64,000 nt of DNA. Origin: Pseudomonadota bacterium (GTDB lineage Bacteria > Pseudomonadota > Alphaproteobacteria > Sphingomonadales > Sphingomonadaceae). The number at the start of each line of letters is the position of its first letter. The first letter of the stretch is position 1. The stretch is taken from positions 62,001 through 126,000 of the forward strand of contig JAJZTH010000001.1 of NCBI GenBank assembly GCA_021849075.1, written 5' to 3'. A program made the translations under genes and the position numbers. Positions 18,354 through 25,685 of the stretch are shown here, in pieces. Under the pieces are notes generated by a model. The model had not been told where the DNA came from, did no database searches, and saw only the letters and a list, made by a program, of their open reading frames with translations.

Positions 18354-19118
18354 CTATCCCTGCATCGCGCTGGCCGTATCCTCCAGCGCCAGATCGACCA
18401 GCACGCCCATCGCTTCAGCCGCCGCCACCGGATCGCCCGCCGCGATCGCGTCATAAACGCGAACATGGTCGGGGATCGGATTGCGCGGCAGGGCGCGGGC
18501 GCGCTGCTTATATTGCGTCGTCCAGTTGACCGCCGCGCCGATGCTGGCGGTCAGGGTCAGCAAGGCGTCATTGCGGGTCGCGTTCAATATCGCATTGTGG
18601 AAATCGCGATCCGCCGCCCGCCCCGCCTCGGTCGCCAGCGTATGGCGGCGCATCGCGGCCAGCGCGTCCTTCATCAGCTTCAGATCATCCTTGTCGCGCC
18701 GCTGCGCCGCCAGCCGCGCCGCAGCCGGCTCCACGATCGCGCGCAGTTCGAACAGGTCGCGCACAAACTGCACATCCGGTTCCCCGGCAAAGGCCCAGGC
18801 CAGCACTTCGGGGTCCAGCAGGTTCCATCGATTGCGCGGCAGCACCCGCGTCCCCGCCTTGGGCCGGCTTTCGACCAGCCCTTTGGCGGTCAGCACCTGA
18901 ATCGCTTCGCGATAGGCGCTGCGGGATACTTCCAGCTCCTCGGCAAAGGCGACTTCGCCCGACAGCGTGTCGCCCGGCTGATATTGCCCCGACAAGATCG
19001 CCATGCCCAGCTTGTGGGCGATCGCGCCGTGCAGCCTGCGCCCCGGTCCGCGAACCGGCCTGACGCTGCCTTCCTTGTCCGTCTCACCATCTTGCAAAGA
19101 CGGATTTTCCTTCACCAT
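18354..19118 (-). CDS. FadR-type GntR transcriptional regulator
   Basis: A 254-residue repressor with an N-terminal winged helix (HKLGMAILSGQYQPGDTLSG, then EELEVSRSAYREAIQVLTAK) and a C-terminal FCD ligand domain holding metal-binding candidates in FELRAIVEPAAARLAAQ, DRDFHNAILNATRN and PDHVRVYDAIAAGDP. The ATG at 19118 is chosen since AGGAG lies six bases before it. It is divergent from the araD1-dehydrogenase-GH operon, and TNGTCNGA motifs occur across this cluster, so it is the probable regulator of arabinan and arabinose use. The ligand is unknown; a sugar acid such as L-arabonate or its keto-deoxy derivative is the usual type for this subfamily. Confidence 0.92.
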   Translation of the reverse strand: MVKENPSLQDGETDKEGSVRPVRGPGRRLHGAIAHKLGMAILSGQYQPGDTLSGEVAFAEELEVSRSAYREAIQVLTAKGLVESRPKAGTRVLPRNRWNLLDPEVLAWAFAGEPDVQFVRDLFELRAIVEPAAARLAAQRRDKDDLKLMKDALAAMRRHTLATEAGRAADRDFHNAILNATRNDALLTLTASIGAAVNWTTQYKQRARALPRNPIPDHVRVYDAIAAGDPVAAAEAMGVLVDLALEDTASAMQG

Positions 19119-19197
19119 TGCCGCTCCTATCGCCTTTCCCCAACAAGGCATGCCCTTCGCTACAATAGAAGCATTGCCATTACCACCATCCTGTAAT

Positions 19198-19208
19198 ATG
19201 TCGGAGTA
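19198..19208 (+). promoter_or_regulatory. Candidate GntR operator, site 2
   Basis: ATGTCGGAGTA lies in the divergent intergenic region between gntR and araD1. It is followed by ATTAG, as is part of the pair at 25613-25639. It is placed to affect both gntR and the operon starting at 19325. Confidence 0.5.
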
Positions 19209-19324
19209 ATTAGAAGATTCACTGCACCGCCGCCGTTCCATCCGGGACGGTTTTTTCTGGTGTGCGGGGAAACGGCTTTTGATGTGTACGGCGCCCGGCC
19301 GGGCGTGCGGGAGGAGAGATTTTC

Positions 19325-20317
19325 ATGACATTGCGCCTGTTGCAGCATCGTTCGGACTCTGGCGAACGGGCCGTCATCGCCGCGCAGGGCGACGCCGCCC
19401 ATTTCGTGCCGGGCTTCACCACCATCCGCGCCCTGGCGCTGCACGCCATCGCGCAGAAGATCAGCCTGTCCGCCGCCGTAGACGCCGCCGGCAAGGGCGA
19501 TGCAGTCGACATCGCAGCGGAATTTGAAGCCAACCGCCTGCTCGCGCCGATCGATCATGACGATGCCGCCCATGTCCAACTGACCGGCACCGGCCTCACC
19601 CACCTGGGTTCGGCCGAAGGCCGCGACAAGATGCACCGCGAAGCCGCCGCTGCCGAAAAGCAGACCGATTCGATGCGCATGTTTCTGGAAGGTTTGGAAG
19701 GCGGCAAGCCCGCCGCCGGCGAAACCGGCCAGCAGCCCGAATGGTTTTACAAGGGCGACGGGTCGCAGCTGGTTGGCCCGACCGATCCGCTGACCATGCC
19801 CGCCTTCGCCAAAGATGGCGGCGAAGAGCCGGAACTGGCCGGCATCTACCTGATCGGCGAAGACGGCACCCCCTATCGCCTCGGCCTCGCGCTCGCCAAC
19901 GAGTTCAGCGACCATGTCACCGAACGCCATAATTATCTGTGGCTGGCCCATAGCAAGCTGCGTCAGGCGTCGCTTGGCCCGGAACTGCTGGTCGGCACCC
20001 CGCCGGAGCATATCGAAGGCGCCAGCCGCATCCTGCGCGACGGCGACGTGATCTGGGAAAAGCCGTTCCTGTCGGGCGAAGGCAATATGTCGCACAGCTT
20101 CGCCAATCTGGAACATCATCATTTCAAATATGATCTGTTCCGCCGCCCCGGCGACGTCCATGTCCACTTCTTCGGCACCGCCACCCTGTCGTTCAGCGAC
20201 GGCGTGCAGACACAGGAAGGCGATGTGTTCGAAATCATCGCCGCGCCCTTCACCCTGCCGGTGCGCAACCCCCTGAAGCGCGCCGAAGCTGTTCAGGTCG
20301 CCGTTCAGGCGCTCTGA
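19325..20317 (+). CDS. araD1: AraD1/GguC-family protein (FAH superfamily)
   Basis: A 330-residue protein of the fumarylacetoacetate-hydrolase superfamily subgroup annotated AraD1 or GguC. The C-terminal two thirds hold the FAH-like metal site region (AGIYLIGEDGTPYRLGLALA, EFSDHVTERHNYLWLAHSKL and a later HHHFKYDLFRRPGDVHVHFF). In comparative studies this subgroup is assigned to L-2-keto-3-deoxyarabonate dehydration in non-phosphorylating L-arabinose pathways. The neighbouring sugar dehydrogenase, lactonase and arabinanases support that. The start MTLRLLQHRS at 19325 follows a GAGGAGAG ribosome binding site. It begins an apparent operon with the dehydrogenase five bases downstream. Confidence 0.85.
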   Translation: MTLRLLQHRSDSGERAVIAAQGDAAHFVPGFTTIRALALHAIAQKISLSAAVDAAGKGDAVDIAAEFEANRLLAPIDHDDAAHVQLTGTGLTHLGSAEGRDKMHREAAAAEKQTDSMRMFLEGLEGGKPAAGETGQQPEWFYKGDGSQLVGPTDPLTMPAFAKDGGEEPELAGIYLIGEDGTPYRLGLALANEFSDHVTERHNYLWLAHSKLRQASLGPELLVGTPPEHIEGASRILRDGDVIWEKPFLSGEGNMSHSFANLEHHHFKYDLFRRPGDVHVHFFGTATLSFSDGVQTQEGDVFEIIAAPFTLPVRNPLKRAEAVQVAVQAL

Positions 20318-20322
20318 TTTCC

Positions 20323-21249
20323 ATGGACCCGATCCGTATCGCGATCGTCGGCATCGGCAAGATCGCGCGCGATCAGCATGTGCCGGCGATCCGGGGCAAC
20401 AGCGCCTTCAGCCTGGCGGCGACGGTCAGCCCGCATGATGCGGGTCTGGACGGCGTACCGCACCATGCCAGTCTGGACGCGCTGCTCGCCGAAGGGCCGG
20501 CGGTCGACGCGATCGCGCTCTGTACCCCGCCGCAGGTCCGTTACGATCTCGCGTCGCAGGCGCTGGCCAAGGGCGTTCACCTCTTCCTCGAAAAGCCGCC
20601 CGGCGCGACTTTGGCGGAGGTGGAAGCCCTGAAGGCCCAGGCCGACAAGGTCGGCGTCAGCCTGTTCGCCGCCTGGCACAGCCGTTTCGCCGCCGGGGTC
20701 GCCCCGGCGCGCGCATGGCTGGCCGAACGCAAGATCGAAAAAGTCTCGATCATCTGGCGCGAGGACGTCCGCGTCTGGCATCCGGGTCAGGCATGGATCT
20801 GGCAACCCGGCGGGCTTGGCGTGTTCGATCCGGGCATCAACGCCCTGTCGATCGTCACCCATATATTGCCCCGCCCCTTCTTCCTGAAGGACGCGACTTT
20901 GGTGCTGCCGGAAAATCGCGCCGCGCCGATCGCCGCCGACATCGCCTTCCGCGACACGGCGGGCGCGCCGATCCATATGGATCTCGACTGGCGTCAGACC
21001 GGCCCGCAAAGCTGGGACATATTGGTCGAAACCGACGCCGGCACGCTGAAACTCAGCCATGGCGGCGCGGTGCTGACCCTTCCCAGCGGGACGGAGCATG
21101 GCGAGGACATCGAATATGCCGGTCTGTACGCCCGCTTCGCCAGCCTGATCCGGGGCGGCCGGTCGGATGTCGACACCAGCCCGTTGCGTCTGGTTGCCGA
21201 CGCCTTCCTGCGCGGCACGCGAGAGACGACCGACGCCTTTCACGACTGA
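20323..21249 (+). CDS. Gfo/Idh/MocA oxidoreductase, L-arabinose/D-galactose 1-dehydrogenase type
   Basis: A 308-residue NAD(P)-dependent enzyme. The Rossmann motif IAIVGIGKIARDQHVPAIRG is at the N-terminus, the catalytic Lys is in VHLFLEKPPG, and the substrate-domain segment AWHSRFAAGVAPAR is followed by RVWHPGQAWIWQPGGLGVFD. These features are typical of bacterial D-galactose/L-arabinose 1-dehydrogenases, which oxidise the anomeric carbon to a lactone; the two sugars share configuration at C1-C4. It would feed the SMP-30 lactonase at 13894. It starts five bases after araD1 and is separated from the GH51 gene by a short tandem repeat. Confidence 0.9.
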   Translation: MDPIRIAIVGIGKIARDQHVPAIRGNSAFSLAATVSPHDAGLDGVPHHASLDALLAEGPAVDAIALCTPPQVRYDLASQALAKGVHLFLEKPPGATLAEVEALKAQADKVGVSLFAAWHSRFAAGVAPARAWLAERKIEKVSIIWREDVRVWHPGQAWIWQPGGLGVFDPGINALSIVTHILPRPFFLKDATLVLPENRAAPIAADIAFRDTAGAPIHMDLDWRQTGPQSWDILVETDAGTLKLSHGGAVLTLPSGTEHGEDIEYAGLYARFASLIRGGRSDVDTSPLRLVADAFLRGTRETTDAFHD

Positions 21250-21250
21250 C

Positions 21251-21283
21251 TTATCCACAATTTCATTCACAATTTTATCCACA
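21251..21283 (+). repeat. Three 12-bp tandem units, two matching the DnaA box
   Basis: TTATCCACAATT, TCATTCACAATT and TTATCCACAGGG follow one another at 21251, 21263 and 21275 with exact 12-bp spacing. Units one and three begin with TTATCCACA, a perfect DnaA R1 box; the middle unit matches 7 of 9 bases. They fill the gap between the sugar dehydrogenase and GH51 genes. Confidence 0.75.
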
Positions 21284-21297
21284 GGGAGAGGACGGAC

Positions 21298-22866
21298 ATG
21301 ACGAAAACCTTGCGCCGCACCGCCACTGCGTTGCTGCTCTGCGCCAGCGCGCTGGCTTGGCAGCCGGCCCATGCCGACACCAGCGGCAAGCCGACCACCG
21401 CCACCATCCATGCCGACAAGCCTGGCGCCGTCTATGACAAGGCGATCTTCACCCAGTTCGCCGAGCATCTGGGCACCGGCATTTATGGCGGTCTCTATGT
21501 CGGCAATGACAAGTCGATCCCAAACACCAACGGCTTCCGCAACGATGTGATCTCGGCGCTGCGCAATCTGTCGGTGCCGATCATCCGCTGGCCCGGCGGC
21601 TGCTTCGCCGACGAATATCACTGGCGCGAAGGCATCGGCCCGAAAAAGGACCGCCCGGTCAAGATCAACACCCATTGGGGCGGCGTGACCGAACCCAACA
21701 GCGTTGGCACCCACGAATTTTTCGAACTGATCCGTCAGGTCGGGGCGCAAGCCTATGTCGCCGGCAATGTCGGCAACGGCACGCCGCAGGAAATGGCGGA
21801 ATGGGTCGAATATATGACCTCCCCCGCGGGCACGCTTGCCGATCTGCGCGCCAAGAACGGCCATAAGGAACCCTGGGCCGTGCCCTATTTCGGCGTCGGC
21901 AACGAACTATGGGGCTGCGGCGGCAATATGCGCCCGGAATTTGCGGCCGATGAAACGCGCCGTTACGCGACCTTCGTCAAAGCCCCTGCCGGCACCAAGA
22001 TCCTGAAGATCGCATCCGGCGCGAATGTCGATGATTATAACTGGACCGAAACGATGATGCGGGTGGCGGGCGATCGGCTCGATGGCCTGTCGCTCCATTA
22101 TTATGTCCATCCCGCCGGCGGCTGGCCGCCGCGTGCGCCCGCCGTCGACTTTGACGAAAATGGCTGGGCTGATGCGCTGAACGGCGCGCGGCACATGGAC
22201 GAGCTGATCACCAAGCATAGCGCGATCATGGACAAATATGATCCGGCCAAGCGCGTCTTCCTGGCGGTCGACGAATGGGGCGCCTGGTATGCGCAGGATC
22301 CGGGCACGCATCCGGGCTTCCTGCGTCAGCAGAACACGCTGCGCGACGCCCTCATCGCATCGATCCATCTCGACATCTTCGCCAAGCATGCCGACCGCGT
22401 CCGCATGACCGCGATCGCGCAGATGGTGAACGTGCTGCAGGCGATGATCCTGACCGACGGCAAGAAGATGGTCCTTACGCCCACCTATCATGTCTTCGAA
22501 ATGTACAAGCCCTGGCAGGATGCGACGGTGCTGCCGATCGACATCCAGACGCCCTGGTATGCGAAGGATCAGTTCACCATGCCGGCGGTCAGCGGATCGG
22601 CGGTGAAGGGCAAGGATGGCAAGGTCCATGTCGGCCTGTCGAACCTGGACCCGAACCAGTCGAACACCGTCACCGTGAAGCTGGATGGCCTGAATGCCGC
22701 AACCGTCACCGGCCGCATCCTGACCGCGCCGGCGATCAATTCCCACAATAGTTTCGACGCGCCCGAAACCGTCAAGCCCGTCGCCTTCACCGGCGCGCAG
22801 GTCAGCGGCGGCACGCTGACCGTGACGCTGCCGGCCAAGTCGGTGGTCGTGCTGGAATTGCAATAA
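21298..22866 (+). CDS. GH51 alpha-L-arabinofuranosidase, exported
   Basis: A 522-residue glycoside hydrolase that releases terminal L-arabinofuranose from arabinan, arabinoxylan or oligosaccharides by a retaining mechanism. A Sec signal peptide spans residues 1-26 (LRRTATALLLCASALAWQPA then HA-DT); many GH51 enzymes are cytoplasmic, so export is notable. The family motif SVPIIRWPGGCFADEYHWRE is followed by the acid/base E203 in GVGNELWG and the nucleophile E326 in VDEWGAWYA. The C-terminal 120 residues form the usual beta-sandwich. The start at 21298 follows AGGGAGAGGACGG. Confidence 0.95.
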   Translation: MTKTLRRTATALLLCASALAWQPAHADTSGKPTTATIHADKPGAVYDKAIFTQFAEHLGTGIYGGLYVGNDKSIPNTNGFRNDVISALRNLSVPIIRWPGGCFADEYHWREGIGPKKDRPVKINTHWGGVTEPNSVGTHEFFELIRQVGAQAYVAGNVGNGTPQEMAEWVEYMTSPAGTLADLRAKNGHKEPWAVPYFGVGNELWGCGGNMRPEFAADETRRYATFVKAPAGTKILKIASGANVDDYNWTETMMRVAGDRLDGLSLHYYVHPAGGWPPRAPAVDFDENGWADALNGARHMDELITKHSAIMDKYDPAKRVFLAVDEWGAWYAQDPGTHPGFLRQQNTLRDALIASIHLDIFAKHADRVRMTAIAQMVNVLQAMILTDGKKMVLTPTYHVFEMYKPWQDATVLPIDIQTPWYAKDQFTMPAVSGSAVKGKDGKVHVGLSNLDPNQSNTVTVKLDGLNAATVTGRILTAPAINSHNSFDAPETVKPVAFTGAQVSGGTLTVTLPAKSVVVLELQ

Positions 22867-22944
22867 CACCCTGTTTGGAGCGGGCGGTGGGTGGAATTAC
22901 CGCCCACTCCATCCCCTGATGCGATGATGAATGGAGAGGCCCGC

Positions 22945-23976
22945 ATGAAGCGGCAGACGCTTGTGACATTGCTGGGCCTCGCCCTTCTGACCGGTCCCGC
23001 CTGCGCGCAACCGGCGGCGCAGCCTGCCGGAACGACGCTGAACGATCGCCTCACTGGCGATCTCGTTCCCACCCATGATCCGGTCATCGCCCGCGAAGGC
23101 GACACCTATCATGTCTTCAGCACCGGCCACGGCAAAAGGCTGATCGAAACGCGCACCTCGCCCGACCTCATCCACTGGACGGCGGGCGATCCGATCTTCA
23201 CCGCCCTGCCCGATTGGGCCAAGCAGGCAATCCCCGGCAGCGACGGCATGTGGGCGCCCGACATCAGCTATGTGAACGGCCGCTATCGCCTCTATTATTC
23301 CGTTTCGACCTTCGGATCGAACCGCTCCGCCATCGGCCTCGCCACCAGCCCGACCTTGGACCCCAAGGCGAAAAATTATGGCTGGCGTGACGAGGGCCTT
23401 GTCGTCCTGTCCACGAAGGATGACGACTACAACGCCATCGACCCCAATTTCATCATCGACCGGGATGGCCGCCATTGGCTGACCCTGGGCAGCTTCTGGA
23501 CCGGCATCAAGCTGTTCGAACTGGACCGCAAGACCGGCAAGCCCAAGGACCCGAAGGCAAAGCCCCTCTCCATCGCCCGCCGCCCCGCCCCCGCCGGCGG
23601 CCCGGCCCCGGTGGAGGCGCCCTTCATCATCGATCATGGCGGCTTTTACTGGCTGATGGTCAGCTATGATTATTGCTGCAAGGGCGTGAACAGCACCTAT
23701 TACACCGTCATGGGCCGATCAAAGGGGATTACCGGTCCCTATCTGGGCAAGGATGGCAGCCCGTTGATGGAAGGGGGTGGCACCATCTTCCTGCGCGCCG
23801 ACCTGCAGGAACAGCAGCGTTTCCGTGGCCCCGGCCATGCCGGCTGGCTGCACGACAAGGATGGCAAAGACTATGTCGTCTACCACGCCTATGATCGCCA
23901 GGCGAACGGCGCCCCCACCCTGCGCATCGCGCCGGTCCGCTGGGGTGCAGACGGCTGGCCGCAAGCCGAATATTAA
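22945..23976 (+). CDS. GH43 arabinan endo-1,5-alpha-L-arabinosidase
   Basis: A 343-residue secreted five-bladed beta-propeller hydrolase. A signal peptide (MKRQTLVTLLGLALLTGPAC, cut near ACA-QP) precedes the catalytic domain. GH43 residues visible are the base D45 in PTHDPVIAR, the Asp of GSDGMWAPDISYVNGRYRLY, and the acid Glu in PVEAPFIIDHGGFYWL, with AIDPNFIIDRDGRHWLTLGS in the middle. The close match to the endo-arabinanase layout suggests it cuts the arabinan backbone in the periplasm or outside. The ATG at 22945 is preferred over the earlier ATGs at 22924 and 22927 because it begins the signal peptide and follows GGAGAGG. Confidence 0.92.
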   Translation: MKRQTLVTLLGLALLTGPACAQPAAQPAGTTLNDRLTGDLVPTHDPVIAREGDTYHVFSTGHGKRLIETRTSPDLIHWTAGDPIFTALPDWAKQAIPGSDGMWAPDISYVNGRYRLYYSVSTFGSNRSAIGLATSPTLDPKAKNYGWRDEGLVVLSTKDDDYNAIDPNFIIDRDGRHWLTLGSFWTGIKLFELDRKTGKPKDPKAKPLSIARRPAPAGGPAPVEAPFIIDHGGFYWLMVSYDYCCKGVNSTYYTVMGRSKGITGPYLGKDGSPLMEGGGTIFLRADLQEQQRFRGPGHAGWLHDKDGKDYVVYHAYDRQANGAPTLRIAPVRWGADGWPQAEY

Positions 23977-23977
23977 T

Positions 23978-23988
23978 TAGTCAGACTG
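23978..23988 (+). promoter_or_regulatory. Candidate GntR operator, site 3
   Basis: TAGTCAGACTG starts one base after the stop codon of the first GH43 gene and ends 17 bp before the second GH43 start. It matches the TNGTCNGA core and retains the AC of the second half-site. The internal position suggests a secondary promoter. Confidence 0.35.
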
Positions 23989-24005
23989 AAGCTGGAGAAA
24001 ATCCA

Positions 24006-25427
24006 ATGCCCCTCGCCCTGTCCCGCCGCGGCTTCATCGGCAGCGCCGCCGCGCTTTCGGCCGCGCCAGCCATCGCCCGCGCCGCTTCGGCCGAAACGCC
24101 CGCCCCGGTGCCGGTCAATCCGCTGGTGCGCCAGCGCGCCGACGCGCAGGTCTTCCGGCATGACGACGGCTATTATTACATGACCGGCTCCGTCCCCGAA
24201 TATGATCGCCTCGTCCTGCGCCGGTCGAAGACGATCGCCGGCCTTTCCACCGCAGAAGAAGCCGTGCTGTGGCGGCATGAGGCGAGTGGCCCGCGTTCCG
24301 GCTTCATCTGGGCGCCCGAACTCCACCAGATCGACGGCAAGTGGATCATGTATTTCGCCGCCGGTCCCAGCGGCGGCGGGGACGATGTGTTCCGCATCCG
24401 CACCTATGCTATAGTGTGCGACGGCGCCGATCCGATGACCGGCAAATGGCGCGTGCTGGGCGAATTTCAGGCGCCCTGGGACAGTTTCAACCTCGATTCG
24501 ACCAGCTTCGTGCACAAGGGCGTCCGCTACTTCGCCTGGGCGCAGCGCGAACCAGGCATCGACACCAACAGCAACCTCTATATCGCAAAGCTGGAATCCC
24601 CGCTGAAGCTGGCCGGCAAGGCGACCCGCCTCACCGTCCCCACACTCGACTGGGAAGTGCGCGGGTACAAGGTCGCCGAAGCCCCCGCCGTCCTGCATCG
24701 CAACGGTCGCCTGTTCATGACCTATTCGGCCAGCGCCACCGATGCGCGCTATTGCCTGGGCCTGCTGACGGCGGATGAAAATGCCGACCTGCTCGACGCC
24801 AGCAGCTGGACCAAGTCACCCCAGCCAGTGTTCGTCACCAACAGCGCCACCAGCGTCTATGGTCCCGGCCACAACAGCTTCACCGTCGATGAAAAGGGCC
24901 GCGACATCCTCGTCTATCATGGCCGCGACTATGAAGCGATCCAGGGCGACCCGCTGTTCAACCCGGACCGCCATACCCGCGTCCAGCGCCTCTATTATAC
25001 CGCCGATGGCACCCCCGATTTCGGCGTGCCGGTCGGCAATGGCCCGACGCCTGAACGCTTCATTTCGGCCGCCGACCCCAAGCGCCTGCTGGCGCATGAT
25101 GGCGACCGGCTGATCGCGGGCAATCCGCTGCTGCCCCAGACCCAGTTTCGCCAGACCCCCGGCCGCGCCGGTGCGCGTAGCGTCATGCTGTCCCCCATTC
25201 TGCTGCCGGATCATTTTCTGGTCGCGGACAAGGATGGCGTGCTTACCCTGCAAAAGGACCGGAAGACCGCCGATTTCGCGCTGCGCAGCCAGTTCGTCCG
25301 TTTCGAGGATCAGGGCGCGGTGCGCTTCGTCGCCATCGCCGCGCCTGGCAAAGCGATCGGCATCGACGGCGATCAGGTGAAGCTGGTGCGCAGCCGCGAT
25401 CCCCGGGCGCGCTTCCACGCCGACTGA
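24006..25427 (+). CDS. Tat-exported GH43 enzyme with AbfB-like C-terminal domain
   Basis: A 473-residue protein. A twin-arginine signal (LSRRGFIGSAAALSAAPAIA) leads into a GH43 propeller from about residue 35, with base Asp in RADAQVFRHDDGYYYMTGSV, SGFIWAPELHQIDGKWIMYF, and the acid Glu in YKVAEAPAVLHRNGRLFMTY. This resembles the GH43_26 exo-1,5-alpha-L-arabinofuranosidase group. Residues from about 390 (MLSPILLPDHFLVADKDG) form a beta-trefoil of the AbfB type that binds arabinose side chains. It probably releases arabinose from oligosaccharides made by the endo-enzyme. It lies 29 bp after the first GH43 gene in the same operon. Confidence 0.9.
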   Translation: MPLALSRRGFIGSAAALSAAPAIARAASAETPAPVPVNPLVRQRADAQVFRHDDGYYYMTGSVPEYDRLVLRRSKTIAGLSTAEEAVLWRHEASGPRSGFIWAPELHQIDGKWIMYFAAGPSGGGDDVFRIRTYAIVCDGADPMTGKWRVLGEFQAPWDSFNLDSTSFVHKGVRYFAWAQREPGIDTNSNLYIAKLESPLKLAGKATRLTVPTLDWEVRGYKVAEAPAVLHRNGRLFMTYSASATDARYCLGLLTADENADLLDASSWTKSPQPVFVTNSATSVYGPGHNSFTVDEKGRDILVYHGRDYEAIQGDPLFNPDRHTRVQRLYYTADGTPDFGVPVGNGPTPERFISAADPKRLLAHDGDRLIAGNPLLPQTQFRQTPGRAGARSVMLSPILLPDHFLVADKDGVLTLQKDRKTADFALRSQFVRFEDQGAVRFVAIAAPGKAIGIDGDQVKLVRSRDPRARFHAD

Positions 25428-25438
25428 TCACAATTACC

Positions 25439-25449
25439 AAGTCTGACAA
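25439..25449 (-). promoter_or_regulatory. Candidate GntR operator, site 4
   Basis: The minus strand reads TTGTCAGACTT, the copy closest to a palindromic GTCNGAC core. It lies just after the second GH43 gene and well upstream of the TonB receptor. Confidence 0.35.
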
Positions 25450-25612
25450 TTGGATGGCATCGGGGCGGACCGCAATCAGTGGGCCGCCCCGATTTTCATG
25501 CCTGCCAATCGGCGACATCACCCGAAAATAGGGGATTTCCTGGGTGCGGCAATAATGTCACTACAGCGTGCATTTTGTCAGCCAGGCCCACAAAATAGCG
25601 CTTGCGATTCAT

Positions 25613-25639
25613 TTGTCGGAGCAATAATTAGTCCGAGTA
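25613..25639 (+). promoter_or_regulatory. Tandem candidate GntR operators before the TonB receptor
   Basis: TTGTCGGAGCA at 25613 and TAGTCCGAGTA at 25629 lie on the same strand, 16 bp apart, both followed by AAT. They end 46 bp before the receptor start and fall in the only long AT-rich gap of the island, a position suited to repression. Confidence 0.55.
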
Positions 25640-25685
25640 ATTCATGCATGGCGTAACCGCGCCAGCCCCAGGAGAGGATATCCAG

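Noticed and set aside
21251-21283. DnaA boxes as a replication origin
   Set aside because: No AT-rich unwinding region and no dnaA, dnaN, gidA or parAB genes nearby; the array lies inside a metabolic operon.
21251-21283. CRISPR array
   Set aside because: Only three 12-bp units without spacers, and no cas genes in the window.
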